A DNA stretch of 64,000 nt from an uncultured Porphyromonadaceae bacterium (GCA_902461565.1 CABPYL010000011.1:1-64000); one strand, 5' to 3'. Counted from the stretch's first letter, positions 35,606 to 44,665 are shown. Notes: generated from the letters alone by a model not told the origin. Translations and numbers: made by a program.

Positions 35606-36121
35606 ATGAAAAAGATAGCAATAACCCTCCTGTTGGCGGTAGTGTCGGTTGTAGCCGCGTCCGCCCAGAAGTTCGCCCTTGTGGATATGGAATATATCTT
35701 CAAGAACATACCCTCTTATGAAATGGCAAACGAGCAGCTGAACCAGCTGTCGCAACGTTGGCAGAAAGAGGTAGAGGCTGTCGGCAAACAGGCCGAGGAC
35801 ATGTATCAGAAATATCTTGCCGATAAAGTTTTCCTTACGGAAGAACAGGTGAAGAAACGCGAGGAAGAAATAGTAGCCAAGGAAAAAGAGGGTACCGAGC
35901 TGCGCTACAAATACTTCGGTCCCGAGGGTGAGCTTTATCAGAAACGTCAGACGCTGCTGAAACCTATACAGGACGATGTTTATAATGCCGTCAAGAAGGT
36001 AGCAGACGAGCGTGGTGTGCAGGCTGTTTTTGACCGCGCATCAGCCTCCGATATTGTTTACGCGTCGCCTAAAATCGATATTAGCAACGACGTGCTGGCC
36101 AAGCTTGGATATTCCAACTGA
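35606..36121 (+). CDS. OmpH/Skp-family periplasmic chaperone (copy 1)
   Basis: A 171-residue protein with a signal peptide ending VAASAQ, then FALVDMEYIFKNIPSY, the family start motif. A long charged coiled coil (about 45-125) forms the 'tentacles' of the Skp jellyfish fold, and KIDISNDVLAKLGY closes the core. Skp-type chaperones hold unfolded outer-membrane proteins on their way to BamA, which is encoded 59 nt upstream. It is longer in the tentacle than copy 2 and differs in sequence, so the two are old paralogues. Confidence 0.9.
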   Translation: MKKIAITLLLAVVSVVAASAQKFALVDMEYIFKNIPSYEMANEQLNQLSQRWQKEVEAVGKQAEDMYQKYLADKVFLTEEQVKKREEEIVAKEKEGTELRYKYFGPEGELYQKRQTLLKPIQDDVYNAVKKVADERGVQAVFDRASASDIVYASPKIDISNDVLAKLGYSN

Positions 36122-36129
36122 TATTTATT

Positions 36130-36159
36130 TTTGCGTATCGCTTATTTTAGCTATATTTG
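36130..36159 (+). promoter_or_regulatory. Promoter of the second skp/ompH gene
   Basis: TTTG (36130-36133), an 18-bp spacer and TATATTTG (36152-36159), 42 bp before the start at 36202. The second copy can therefore be expressed independently of bamA. Confidence 0.65.
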
Positions 36160-36201
36160 CACTCAGAAAAAAATTAATTAAAATACATAACACAGACAAT
36201 C

Positions 36202-36705
36202 ATGTTCAAAAAGATTTTTCTCGCTATCGCCCTCATTCTTCCGTTGAGTGTTATGGCACAGAAATTTGCCATTGTAGACATTGACCAGGTTATACAGGCA
36301 ATGCCCGAAACCGCCGCAATGCAGAAACAGCTTGAGGAAACTTCCAAGAAATACGAAGCTGAGTTCCAGAAACTTCAGGAAGAGGTTAACAAACTCTATA
36401 CCGATTATCAGACAATTCAGAACGATGCCAACACTCCCGAATCCATCAAGGAACGCCGCGTGCAGGAAATTCAGGAACGTGCTCAGAAAGTAGACCAGTT
36501 CCGTGCCACCGCGCAGCAGGATATTCAGCGTCTGCAGGAAACTCTTATGACTCCGATACAGTCTAAATTCACCGATGCAGTGAAGGCCGTCGGCGCCGAA
36601 GGCAACTATACTTTTGTGCTTCCCAACGAACCCAGCCTGCTTCTTTATACCGGTGCTGACGTTGTCAATGTTACCGCCGAAGTACGCAAAAAACTCGGTA
36701 TCTGA
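36202..36705 (+). CDS. OmpH/Skp-family periplasmic chaperone (copy 2)
   Basis: A 167-residue Skp homologue: signal peptide ending SVMAQ, then KFAIVDIDQVIQAMPET, a coiled coil at about 40-125 rich in Gln/Glu, and the closing core strand VVNVTAEVRKKLGI. It shares overall layout with copy 1 but carries its own promoter and is followed by a hairpin. Tandem Skp genes next to bamA are common in Bacteroidota and may serve different client sets. Confidence 0.9.
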   Translation: MFKKIFLAIALILPLSVMAQKFAIVDIDQVIQAMPETAAMQKQLEETSKKYEAEFQKLQEEVNKLYTDYQTIQNDANTPESIKERRVQEIQERAQKVDQFRATAQQDIQRLQETLMTPIQSKFTDAVKAVGAEGNYTFVLPNEPSLLLYTGADVVNVTAEVRKKLGI

Positions 36706-36730
36706 TACTAATTATCGAAACCATATCAGA

Positions 36731-36757
36731 CAACGGTCCGGCTTTGCCGGGCCGTTG
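36731..36757 (+). terminator. Hairpin after the second skp/ompH gene
   Basis: A 12-bp stem with one G-T pair (36731-36742 with 36746-36757) and a TTT loop, 26 nt after the stop. It lacks a T-tract but is very stable. Confidence 0.65.
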
Positions 36758-36777
36758 TCGTATAGAAAAATCTGAAT

Positions 36778-37227
36778 ATGATACAATATATAGAAAGAGG
36801 AGATATATTCAAAATTCCGGGTGTGAGCAGCTATGCGCACGGTTGTAATTGCGCCGGTGCGATGGGCAAAGGAATTGCTTTGCAGTTTAAATACAAGTAC
36901 CCTCAGATGTATGCAGAGTATCATAGATTGTGCGAGAAGCATCTGTTCGGTCCCGGCGATGTTTTCGATTACAACTATGGCGGCGGACATATCTATAATC
37001 TTGGCACACAGGTAACATGGAGGACAAAGGCACGCCTGGAGTATATAGAGAAGTCTGTGGCGAAGATGCTTGAGCTGGCTGTCCGGGAGAATGTAATGAA
37101 AATAGCTCTTCCGGCAATCGGGGCAGGTTTAGGCGGCTTGAAATGGGATGACGTGAAGGAAGTGCTGAACAAAGTATCGGCCGATTATCCCGACATTGAA
37201 TTATACGTTGTCGAGACTTATGGCTGA
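36778..37227 (+). CDS. Macro-domain protein (ADP-ribose binding/hydrolase type)
   Basis: A 149-residue stand-alone macro domain. The ADP-ribose pocket motifs are visible: HGCNCAGAMGKGIALQFK (about 18-35) and LPAIGAGLGGLKWDDV (about 104-119), with YNLGTQVTW between them. This pattern is closest to the ALC1/Poa1p and DarG type, which removes ADP-ribose from DNA or protein or hydrolyses ADP-ribose-1''-phosphate. No DarT toxin or other ADP-ribosyltransferase lies nearby, so it is not part of a local toxin-antitoxin pair. It stands alone between the skp terminator and trpS. Fold assignment is firm; substrate unknown. Confidence 0.88.
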   Translation: MIQYIERGDIFKIPGVSSYAHGCNCAGAMGKGIALQFKYKYPQMYAEYHRLCEKHLFGPGDVFDYNYGGGHIYNLGTQVTWRTKARLEYIEKSVAKMLELAVRENVMKIALPAIGAGLGGLKWDDVKEVLNKVSADYPDIELYVVETYG

Positions 37228-37283
37228 CAGAGTTTCGTGGCAGACTTCCGGCAGTTGGTTGCGGCGGTTCGGAAGATATTTTG

Positions 37284-37291
37284 TAATTTTG
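37284..37291 (+). promoter_or_regulatory. trpS promoter -7 element
   Basis: TAATTTTG fits TAnnTTTG and lies 53 bp before the trpS start. No T-box or attenuator structure is apparent in the short leader. Confidence 0.55.
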
Positions 37292-37344
37292 CCAAACATT
37301 CCTTTTGAGGAATAACGTCCTTGTATAATTATAGAAATTAAGAT

Positions 37345-38445
37345 ATGTCAGAGAAATCAGAGAAAATTATCCTTACGGGCGACCGTCCTACAGGTCGCCT
37401 GCATCTTGGGCATTATGTGGGTTCCCTCCGCCGGCGTGTGGAGTTGCAGAATTCCGGCAACTACGATAAAATCTATATCATGATTGCTGATGCCCAGGCC
37501 CTTACCGACAATGCCGATAACCCTGAGAAAGTGCGCCAGAACGTCATAGAAGTGGCGCTCGACTATCTTTCCGTCGGTCTTGACCCGAATGTCAGCACGC
37601 TTTTCGTGCAGACACATGTGCCAGAGCTTACCGAGCTTGCGTTCTATTACATGAACCTGGTATCGGTGTCGCGTGTTCAGCGAAATCCTACCGTCAAGAC
37701 CGAGATTCAGATGCGTGGTTTCGAGAAAACCATCCCAATGGGCTTTTTCTGCTACCCTGTGAGCCAGGCATCGGATATCACCGCTTTCAAAGCCACCACG
37801 GTGCCGGTAGGCGAGGACCAGGCGCCCATGATAGAACTTACACGCGAAATCGTCAACCGGTTCAACAACATTTACGGTCCCACGCTTGTAGAGCCGGAAA
37901 TCATGTTGCCCGAGAATAATGTGTGTCAGCGTCTGCCCGGAACCGACGGAAAGGCAAAAATGAGCAAATCGTTGGGAAATTGTATCTATCTTTCTGATAC
38001 TCCCAAGGAGGTGAAGAAGAAAGTGAACAGTATGTACACCGACCCCGAGCACCTTACAATCGAGTCGCCCGGACACCTTGATGGCAACTGTCCTTTTATC
38101 TATCTCGACGCTTTTGCCACCGACGAACAGGTTGAACGCTATACCAATGGAGCGTATCATAATCTGCAGGAAATGAAGGAACACTACACTCGCGGCGGTC
38201 TGGGCGACGGCACAGTTAAAAAACTTCTTGTGAATGTGCTTGAAGAACTCCTCGCACCTATCCGCGAGCGTCGCGCCTACTGGGAACAGCGCATCCCCGA
38301 AGTGTACGAGATTCTGCGCAAAGGCTCTGAAAAAGCACGAGAGGCAGCAGCAAAGACGCTCGACGAAGTGCGTGATGCAATGAAGATAAATTATTTTGCC
38401 GACGAAGTCCTCATCAAGGAACAGGCAAAGAAATACGGCAAATAA
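37345..38445 (+). CDS. trpS: Tryptophan--tRNA ligase
   Basis: A class I aminoacyl-tRNA synthetase of 366 residues that charges tRNA(Trp). The HIGH-like motif is LHLGHYVG (19-26) and KMSKS is at 205-209. Conserved MIADAQALTDN and PVGEDQAPMIELTREI help bind tryptophan and ATP. It is a little longer than the E. coli enzyme (334 aa), mostly through C-terminal segments, as in other Bacteroidales. It is monocistronic, with its own promoter and terminator. Confidence 0.96.
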   Translation: MSEKSEKIILTGDRPTGRLHLGHYVGSLRRRVELQNSGNYDKIYIMIADAQALTDNADNPEKVRQNVIEVALDYLSVGLDPNVSTLFVQTHVPELTELAFYYMNLVSVSRVQRNPTVKTEIQMRGFEKTIPMGFFCYPVSQASDITAFKATTVPVGEDQAPMIELTREIVNRFNNIYGPTLVEPEIMLPENNVCQRLPGTDGKAKMSKSLGNCIYLSDTPKEVKKKVNSMYTDPEHLTIESPGHLDGNCPFIYLDAFATDEQVERYTNGAYHNLQEMKEHYTRGGLGDGTVKKLLVNVLEELLAPIRERRAYWEQRIPEVYEILRKGSEKAREAAAKTLDEVRDAMKINYFADEVLIKEQAKKYGK

Positions 38446-38465
38446 TAATCGATATAATTATAATG

Positions 38466-38497
38466 AAGGCGGGACAGTGATAAATTGCCCCGCCTTT
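38466..38497. terminator. trpS terminator
   Basis: An 8-bp stem AAGGCGGG/CCCGCCTT (38466-38473 with 38489-38496), followed by TTGTT. It lies between the convergent trpS and nhaD genes. Confidence 0.7.
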
Positions 38498-38518
38498 GTT
38501 ATGCAGTGATCTGTATCG

Positions 38519-39913
38519 TCAGCAAAGAAGCAGCTTCTCCAGGAAGTATACCAGGACACCGCAGAGATAGCCAAGAAGGGCCATCCACGAGATGTTGCGG
38601 AGGTACCAGCCGAATGTTATCTTTTCCAGACCCATAGCTATTACGCCGGCGGCTGAACCGATTACAAGTATACTGCCTCCGACACCGGCACAGTAGCTCA
38701 GCAGCTCCCAGAATGTGCCGTCGACGATAAAGTTGGCGGCGTAGCCTGTTGCCGCAGGATCGGCCACGGGGTACATTCCCATTACACCGGCAACCATCGG
38801 AACATTGTCTACAATAGACGACATGATGCCGAGGATTATGTCTATTATGTAGGCATTGTGCAGGTGAGTGTCGAGCACGCTTGCGAACCACGACAGTATG
38901 CCGCATGCCTGAAGAACGGCCACAGCCATCAGAATGCCTAAAAAGAACAGAATGGATGGCATATCCACTCGGCTAACAACTTTCGGCAACCGCAGTTCCT
39001 TGGTTGGCTGGAGCATTTTGTGATTGTAGAATACTTCAGTGAAAATCCACAGACAGCCTACAATAAACAGCATGCCCACAAATGGCGGCAGATGGGTTAC
39101 ACTTTTGAATATAGGCACGAAAATGAGGCCGCCTATGCCGAGGAAGAATATCGTGTTGCGCTCGCGCGACGACAGGAACTTGTTCTCGGAGGGGGTGTTG
39201 TCTACAGGAGCGAGTGTGCCCGAAAGACGTCGCGAAAGCATGTATACGGGTATTAGCATCGATACCAGCGAGGGCAAAAGCACGAAGGATATGATTTTTG
39301 CGGCCGTAACATTGCCTTTAACCCATAGCATAATAGTGGTAACGTCGCCGATTGGACTCCACGCACCGCCCGAATTGGCAGCGAGCACAATAGCGCCGGC
39401 ATACAGCCAGCGTTCATGTCTGTCTTCAATCAGTTTGCGCAGCAGCATCAGCATTACGATTGATGTCGTGAGGTTGTCGAGGATGGCCGACATGAAGAAG
39501 GTGGTAAACGACACAATCCACAGCAGACGTTTTTTATCGCGGGTGCGTATGCGGTCGGTGATAACACGGAATCCGCCGTGGACGTCTATCAGTTCCACGA
39601 TAGTCATTGCTCCGAGCAGGAACAGTATAGTCTGGCATATGTCGCCGAGGTGTTCGATTATATCGACATTCAGGACATATTCCAGTGTCTGGTGTGCCAC
39701 GGAGGTATATGCCAGCGAAGGATTGTCGCTGAGAAATTCATCGAATTTGGCTCCTGCGACAGAGGGAACGATGGTTTCGGAGCCGAGTGCGTAGAGTATC
39801 CACATTAGCATACCCAGCACCAGCGCCGACGCCGTTTTGTCAACTTTGATAGGATGTTCGAGGGCTATAGCCATATAGCCGACGATGAAAATAATTATAA
39901 GCGCCGTAATCAT
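38519..39913 (-). CDS. nhaD: NhaD-type Na+/H+ antiporter
   Basis: An inner-membrane antiporter of 464 residues with about 12-13 hydrophobic segments. NhaD hallmarks are present: FLLGAMTIVELIDVHGGF near the first third, SAILDNLTTSIVMLML, ANSGGAWSPIGDVTTIMLWVKG, and near the end SSIVDNVPMVAGVMGMY with SAAGVIAMG. The paired ion-binding regions (DNLT and DNVP) are intact. It exports sodium in exchange for protons, aiding pH and salt homeostasis. The 175-bp stretch 39914-40088 upstream holds no gene; it contains a small inverted repeat near 39943-39957 and the ridA hairpin. Confidence 0.92.
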   Translation of the reverse strand: MITALIIIFIVGYMAIALEHPIKVDKTASALVLGMLMWILYALGSETIVPSVAGAKFDEFLSDNPSLAYTSVAHQTLEYVLNVDIIEHLGDICQTILFLLGAMTIVELIDVHGGFRVITDRIRTRDKKRLLWIVSFTTFFMSAILDNLTTSIVMLMLLRKLIEDRHERWLYAGAIVLAANSGGAWSPIGDVTTIMLWVKGNVTAAKIISFVLLPSLVSMLIPVYMLSRRLSGTLAPVDNTPSENKFLSSRERNTIFFLGIGGLIFVPIFKSVTHLPPFVGMLFIVGCLWIFTEVFYNHKMLQPTKELRLPKVVSRVDMPSILFFLGILMAVAVLQACGILSWFASVLDTHLHNAYIIDIILGIMSSIVDNVPMVAGVMGMYPVADPAATGYAANFIVDGTFWELLSYCAGVGGSILVIGSAAGVIAMGLEKITFGWYLRNISWMALLGYLCGVLVYFLEKLLLC

Positions 39914-40042
39914 ACAGCAGTGAATGTAATGAAAAAGACTGTAAACACCGCAGTGTTTAGTTGGTTATGAATTGTAATGCAAAAAGAACTGATAATGGTG
40001 ATGTTACAGAACCGTACCGGCGGGTTAAAATGGTTTTCGGCT

Positions 40043-40071
40043 GCAAGGACATACCGGAGGCATGCCCTTGC
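40043..40071 (-). terminator. Possible ridA terminator
   Basis: A 10-bp stem with one mismatch (40043-40052 with 40062-40071), 18 nt after the ridA stop. The T-tract is weak. Confidence 0.45.
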
Positions 40072-40088
40072 GCTAAACCATGTTTTTG

Positions 40089-40463
40089 TCAGCGGACGGC
40101 GATTGCCTCAATCTCTACTAAAACGCCTTTGGGGAGTTCGCGTACGGCTACGGCACTGCGTGCCGGGAATGGTTCTGCGAAGGCTTTGGCGTATTCTGCA
40201 TTCATGGCGGCGAAATCGCCCATGTCGGCCAGGAATACGGTGGTCTTTACTACATTGGCAGTGCTGAGGCCCGCGGCATCGAGAATGGCGGCAAGGTTCT
40301 TAAGCGACTGGGCGCCCTGTGCGGAAATACCGTCGGGAACATTGCCTGTTGCGGGGTCTACGGGAATCTGGCCCGATACGAAGACGAACGAGCCTGCGTC
40401 AATGGCCTGGCTGTAGGGGCCGATTGCGCCGGGTGCAGCTGTGGTAGCTATTGCTTTTTTCAT
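40089..40463 (-). CDS. ridA: RidA family enamine/imine deaminase
   Basis: A 124-residue RidA/YjgF protein, a trimeric cytoplasmic enzyme that hydrolyses reactive 2-aminoacrylate and related imines made by PLP enzymes. Family features are APGAIGPYSQAI at the N-terminus, FVSGQIPVDPATG, and PARSAVAVRELPKGVLVEIEAIA at the C-terminus, with the substrate-binding arginine in PARS and Glu in the last strand. It lies 23 nt after the YihY gene on the same strand and is probably co-transcribed with it. Confidence 0.93.
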   Translation of the reverse strand: MKKAIATTAAPGAIGPYSQAIDAGSFVFVSGQIPVDPATGNVPDGISAQGAQSLKNLAAILDAAGLSTANVVKTTVFLADMGDFAAMNAEYAKAFAEPFPARSAVAVRELPKGVLVEIEAIAVR

Positions 40464-40486
40464 GATTGTTGGAGTTTGTTATGGTT

Positions 40487-41854
40487 TTATTTGTGATTAG
40501 GTTTTTCGTTGTAGAGATCGCCTACAAGAGTGTCGTCGGTAACGCTGTCGAATGCGTCGCCAATGTTTCGGAACAGCTCTTTAACGCCCGGGAAATTCCG
40601 TGGAAATGAGGCGATAAAATTATCTGTGCCAAGATTGTAGAGTTTGTCGTGGAGGTATTTCACGGTAAGTTTTGCGGGATCGGTGCCAAGCTGGAAACCG
40701 TACTCGTCCTTTTTGTCGGGGACAAGTACCCTGTTGCATATTCCGGCAGAGCACAGTCTGTCGGTAACGTCGGTAACGAGGCGTGCGGGCAGGTCGTAGA
40801 TGTTCATGATATCATGTGCCGTAACAGGCGGAACATTATCCAGAAACCGCCTGGTTATCACCGATGCTATAGCCACGGTTATCATGTCGCGGTAGTGGTT
40901 GGATATCGAACCCACCTCTTTGGCAAGATTGAAGGCAAAAACGTTTTCCGAGGAATAGCATATTATAGCTCCGGCAAGACATATCACCCATGCAAGCTGC
41001 ACCCAAAGCAGCAGTAATGGCAGGAATGCGAACGAGCCGTAGATGGCGTTGTAGCGCGTTACATACAAAGTACCGGTAACAAACAGCCACTGCAGTACAA
41101 GGAATGCTATGCCGGCGATACAACCCGCGATGAAGCCGTTGCGGAATTTTACTTTGGTATTAGGTATCAGAAGATATGCAGCGGTAAATACCAATATGGT
41201 GATAAGGCACTGCAGTCCCTCGAGCAGTACGGATATCACCGGAGTAAGGAACGTGAATTTGAAATAAGTCTCCAGTGTGGAGCTGAGCATAAGCGACAGG
41301 CCACCGGCACATATCATAAGCACCGGCATAATAAGGAGCAGGGCGGTGTAGTCGGTTATCTTGCGCCACAGGCTGCGGGTGCTCTTTACTCCCCAGATGT
41401 AGTTGAAGGTGTCTTCTACGTTGCCTAACAGCGATATCAATGTATAAAGCAGGAAAACAATTCCCACTCCGAGAAAAATGCCTTCGGAAGTCTGCGACAG
41501 ATAACTTTCTACAAAGTTCATGGCATAGTGAATCGCCACTTTCTGCGCCGGGAACATGGAGTACAGCTCGTCCTGTATCAGCGATTGTATATTGAAGCCG
41601 CGCCCGATGCCGATAAGCAGGGCAAGGGCCGGGACAAGGGCAAGCATGGTGCGGTAGGTCATCGCGCAGGCCTGCGTCTGTATGTCGCGGTTGAGAAACG
41701 AGTTCACCGACAGATTGAGCACGCGGAGAATATTTATGCGCCAGTCGCGCCGCGGGTCGCTCCACAGTCCCACGGAAACATAGTCGGCAATACGTTTGCA
41801 TTTGCCGACGGCCTTAGCGAAAAATGACTCTTTATTCTGCTCCTTCTTGTCCAT
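40487..41854 (-). CDS. YihY/BrkB family inner-membrane protein
   Basis: A 455-residue protein. Residues about 40-330 carry six or so hydrophobic segments with the YihY/BrkB core, including QTQACAMTYRTMLALVPALALLIGIG, YNAIYGSFAFLPLLLLWVQLAW and ICLAGAIICY. The remaining C-terminal 130 residues are cytoplasmic and look like a winged-helix-type domain (VTAHDIMNIYDLPARLVTDV). The family was once called RNase BN in error; its true role is unknown, with transport suggested. ridA follows after 23 nt. Confidence 0.85.
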   Translation of the reverse strand: MDKKEQNKESFFAKAVGKCKRIADYVSVGLWSDPRRDWRINILRVLNLSVNSFLNRDIQTQACAMTYRTMLALVPALALLIGIGRGFNIQSLIQDELYSMFPAQKVAIHYAMNFVESYLSQTSEGIFLGVGIVFLLYTLISLLGNVEDTFNYIWGVKSTRSLWRKITDYTALLLIMPVLMICAGGLSLMLSSTLETYFKFTFLTPVISVLLEGLQCLITILVFTAAYLLIPNTKVKFRNGFIAGCIAGIAFLVLQWLFVTGTLYVTRYNAIYGSFAFLPLLLLWVQLAWVICLAGAIICYSSENVFAFNLAKEVGSISNHYRDMITVAIASVITRRFLDNVPPVTAHDIMNIYDLPARLVTDVTDRLCSAGICNRVLVPDKKDEYGFQLGTDPAKLTVKYLHDKLYNLGTDNFIASFPRNFPGVKELFRNIGDAFDSVTDDTLVGDLYNEKPNHK

Positions 41855-41892
41855 TCTTGCCCGATGAATCGTTTTATTTTCTCAAGCTTCTG

Positions 41893-41900
41893 CAAAGTTA
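41893..41900 (-). promoter_or_regulatory. yihY-ridA promoter -7 element
   Basis: Read leftward, TAACTTTG lies 38 bp before the start at 41854 and fits TAnnTTTG. Confidence 0.55.
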
Positions 41901-41952
41901 CAACATTCGCGCGGCAAAAAGCGTTCAAGTTAGATAAAAATCCCATAAAAAA

Positions 41953-41983
41953 TTGAACAATATATTTTTTCTGACTAAATTTG
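41953..41983 (+). promoter_or_regulatory. Promoter of the second patatin gene
   Basis: TAAATTTG (41976-41983) fits TAnnTTTG, with an approximate upstream TTGA at 41953 and a spacer of about 19 bp; it lies 25 bp before the start. Confidence 0.6.
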
Positions 41984-42008
41984 CACTGGTTTTGAGCCAG
42001 CGAGTTTT

Positions 42009-42845
42009 ATGACTACGACTATAACAGCCAAAATAGGTACTGAATCTTCCCCGGAGACGCCCTACCGACTGGGAGTGGCGTTCAGCGGAGGCGGTGCCCG
42101 CGGATTCGCACATGTAGGCGCGCTTCTTGCCATCGAGGAGGCCGGCTTGAAACCCGATGCCGTTGCCGGAGTGAGCGCAGGCAGTGTGATTGCGGTCCTG
42201 TATGCCGCCGGTGTAAGACCATTGAAAATCGCCGATATATTCGCCCGCACGGGATTCCGCGACTTTGCCGAGCTGAGCATGGGCAAAGGTGGTATTTTCA
42301 GCATCAACAAATTTATGAATTTTATCCTCGCGGCAATCGGAAATAAAAAGAACCTCGAGGATCTGAATCTTCCCACATATATAGGAGCCACGAATCTGGA
42401 CAAGGCCGAGCCGCATGTTTTCAGCGAGGGCGAGATTGGTCCACGCATGCTTGCGTCCTGTTCCATACCTATTGTTTTCCCGCCGGTGGTAATTGACGGC
42501 GAACATTATGTCGACGGCGGTGTGCTGCGCAACCTCCCCGCCTGGATATTGCGCGACAAGTGCCGCACGCTGATTGGTATAAACGTGAGCCCCCTGCGCA
42601 ACGAAAGCAAGTACAAATCCATTATCGATGTGGCATTGCGCACATATAACCTTATGACCAAAGCAAACCAGAGCGAGGACATGAATATGTGCGATGTAGT
42701 TGTAACCACGCCCGAGATTGCATCGATAAGGCCTTTCGACCTCAAGAATATTAAAGAACTCGTGATAAGCGGCTACATCCATACCCGCGCGGCCCTCAAG
42801 AAAGGAGGTCTGTGGAAAACGGATGCGGCAAACACCAACTTATAA
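42009..42845 (+). CDS. Cytoplasmic patatin-like phospholipase (RssA type)
   Basis: A 278-residue stand-alone patatin domain without signal peptide or barrel. The catalytic dyad is intact: oxyanion loop FSGGGARG (25-32), Ser56 in GVSAG, and Asp169 in VDGG. It resembles the RssA/YchK bacterial patatins. It differs clearly from the 26.0-28.3 kb protein, which carries an export signal and barrel. The next gene, an amylase-family enzyme, starts 2 nt after the stop, so the two form an operon although no functional link is obvious. Confidence 0.9.
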   Translation: MTTTITAKIGTESSPETPYRLGVAFSGGGARGFAHVGALLAIEEAGLKPDAVAGVSAGSVIAVLYAAGVRPLKIADIFARTGFRDFAELSMGKGGIFSINKFMNFILAAIGNKKNLEDLNLPTYIGATNLDKAEPHVFSEGEIGPRMLASCSIPIVFPPVVIDGEHYVDGGVLRNLPAWILRDKCRTLIGINVSPLRNESKYKSIIDVALRTYNLMTKANQSEDMNMCDVVVTTPEIASIRPFDLKNIKELVISGYIHTRAALKKGGLWKTDAANTNL

Positions 42846-42847
42846 AT

Positions 42848-44641
42848 ATGGATACCCAGAAGCCAATCATTTATCAACTGCTCCCCAGGCTGTTTACAAA
42901 TTATTGCGAGACACCGGTTGTCGGCGGTACTCTGGAGCAGAATGGTTCGGGAAAACTGAACGATATCACTCCGCGTGTCCTTGCCGCTATAAAGGACCTC
43001 GGAGTTACACATGTGTGGTATACCGGAGTGATTGAACATTCGCATGATGCCGACTATACGGCGTACGGAATACGGCGGAACAATCCGCATGTCGTGAAAG
43101 GCAAGGCTGGCAGCCCGTATGCGATCACCGATTACTATGACATAGACCCCGATATTGCCACGAGCGTTCCCGACCGCATACGCGAATTCGAGGACCTTGT
43201 GGAACGTACACACGAGGCCGGAATGAAAGTGATTATGGACTTTGTTCCCAATCATGTGGCGCGTGAATATTTCTCCGACGCAAAGCCCAAAGGGATAGAA
43301 GACTTCGGTGTGGCCGACAACAGGGAAATGTTCTTTGCCCCGCAGAATAATTTTTATTATATAACGCGCCAACAGTTCGCGCCTCATGTCGATCTGGGTT
43401 ACGGTCCCGGTTCCTATGTTGAATTTCCGGCAAAAGCTTCCGGCAACGATTGTTTCACGGCTTTTCCCGGTGTAAACGACTGGTACGACACTGTAAAGCT
43501 TAACTACGGCCTTGATTACGGCGATCATTCGCGACATTTCGATCCCGTGCCGGACACGTGGCTGAAAATGCTGAACATCCTGCGCTACTGGGCTTCTAAA
43601 GGTATCGACGGTTTCCGTTGCGATATGGTGCACATGGTGCCTCTTGAATTCTGGCACTGGGCTATCCCGCAGGTGAAGGAGCGCTATCCCGATATAGTGT
43701 TCATCGCCGAGATATACGATATGGGTCTGTACCGCCCCTTCATAGATTACGGCGGTTTCGACTATCTGTACGACAAAGTTAACCTGTACGACGCCCTGCG
43801 CGCCATAGAAACCGAGAATCACTCCGCCGCGCGCCTCACAGGCTGCTGGCAGGCAGTGGAAGGCATAGCACCGAATATGCTTAACTTCCTAGAAAACCAC
43901 GACGAGCAACGTTTCGCATCGCCGTTCTATGCCGGAGATCCCTGGCGTGTCCTACCCTCGCTGGTTGTGGCAACGTTGATGAATACCGGCCCGATGATGA
44001 TTTATTTCGGGCAGGAACTCGGCGAACCGGGCACAGATGCAGAAGGATACAGCGGCCATGACGGACGCACAACTATTTTCGATTACTGGAGCGTTGCTTC
44101 TGTCAGGCGCTGGCTTAACCGCGGCAAGTGCGACGGTCTTCTTACGGAATCAGAAAAGAAACTGCGTGCGCTCTACAGGCGTGTTCTTCATCTGGCCAAT
44201 GCCGAAGCCGCTTTCCGCGAGGGCGGTTTTTATGACCTGATGTACGTCAATCTTGACCATCCGGGCGTAAATCCTCACCGCCATTTCGTGTTTATGCGTC
44301 ATACACGCGAGGATGTCGTTCTTGTGGCCGTGAATTTTGGCGGTACAGACGATGATCTGTCGATACACATACCACAACATGCATTCCTTGCCACGGATAT
44401 GCCGCAAGGAATCGCCAGAGACGCTGTGGAACTGCTGACAGGCGTCCGTGCCGACATGCTTTTCACGGCAACCTCGCCATGCAGCGTTAAAGTTCCGGCG
44501 CACGGGGCTGTGCTGTGGAAAATAAAACGTTCAGATATCGGTCCGGAAAGACCCGTGGCACTTAAAGTTACAAAACCACGCCCGGCGCGCAAGTCAGCTG
44601 CAAAGAAAACAGCCTCCCACTCGGATAAAAAGACAAAGTAA
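42848..44641 (+). CDS. Alpha-amylase (GH13) family protein
   Basis: The start at 42848, 2 nt after the patatin stop, gives 597 residues beginning MDTQKPIIYQLLPRLF. A GH13 TIM barrel is evident: VIMDFVPNHVAREYF (region I), GIDGFRCDMVHMVP (region II, nucleophile Asp), IVFIAEIYD (region III, acid/base Glu) and FLENHDEQRF (region IV, with the stabilising Asp). All three catalytic residues are present. The C-terminal beta domain is followed by a lysine/alanine-rich tail (about 570-597, RPARKSAAKKTASHSDKKTK), which is unusual. No signal peptide is seen, so it likely acts on cytoplasmic alpha-glucans such as glycogen-like polymers or maltodextrins. Confidence 0.9.
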   Translation: MDTQKPIIYQLLPRLFTNYCETPVVGGTLEQNGSGKLNDITPRVLAAIKDLGVTHVWYTGVIEHSHDADYTAYGIRRNNPHVVKGKAGSPYAITDYYDIDPDIATSVPDRIREFEDLVERTHEAGMKVIMDFVPNHVAREYFSDAKPKGIEDFGVADNREMFFAPQNNFYYITRQQFAPHVDLGYGPGSYVEFPAKASGNDCFTAFPGVNDWYDTVKLNYGLDYGDHSRHFDPVPDTWLKMLNILRYWASKGIDGFRCDMVHMVPLEFWHWAIPQVKERYPDIVFIAEIYDMGLYRPFIDYGGFDYLYDKVNLYDALRAIETENHSAARLTGCWQAVEGIAPNMLNFLENHDEQRFASPFYAGDPWRVLPSLVVATLMNTGPMMIYFGQELGEPGTDAEGYSGHDGRTTIFDYWSVASVRRWLNRGKCDGLLTESEKKLRALYRRVLHLANAEAAFREGGFYDLMYVNLDHPGVNPHRHFVFMRHTREDVVLVAVNFGGTDDDLSIHIPQHAFLATDMPQGIARDAVELLTGVRADMLFTATSPCSVKVPAHGAVLWKIKRSDIGPERPVALKVTKPRPARKSAAKKTASHSDKKTK

Positions 44642-44665
44642 CCAATTATCAATACATTTCTATCA

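Noticed and set aside
36778..37227. DarTG toxin-antitoxin system
   Set aside because: Only a lone macro domain is present; no DarT-like gene lies next to it.
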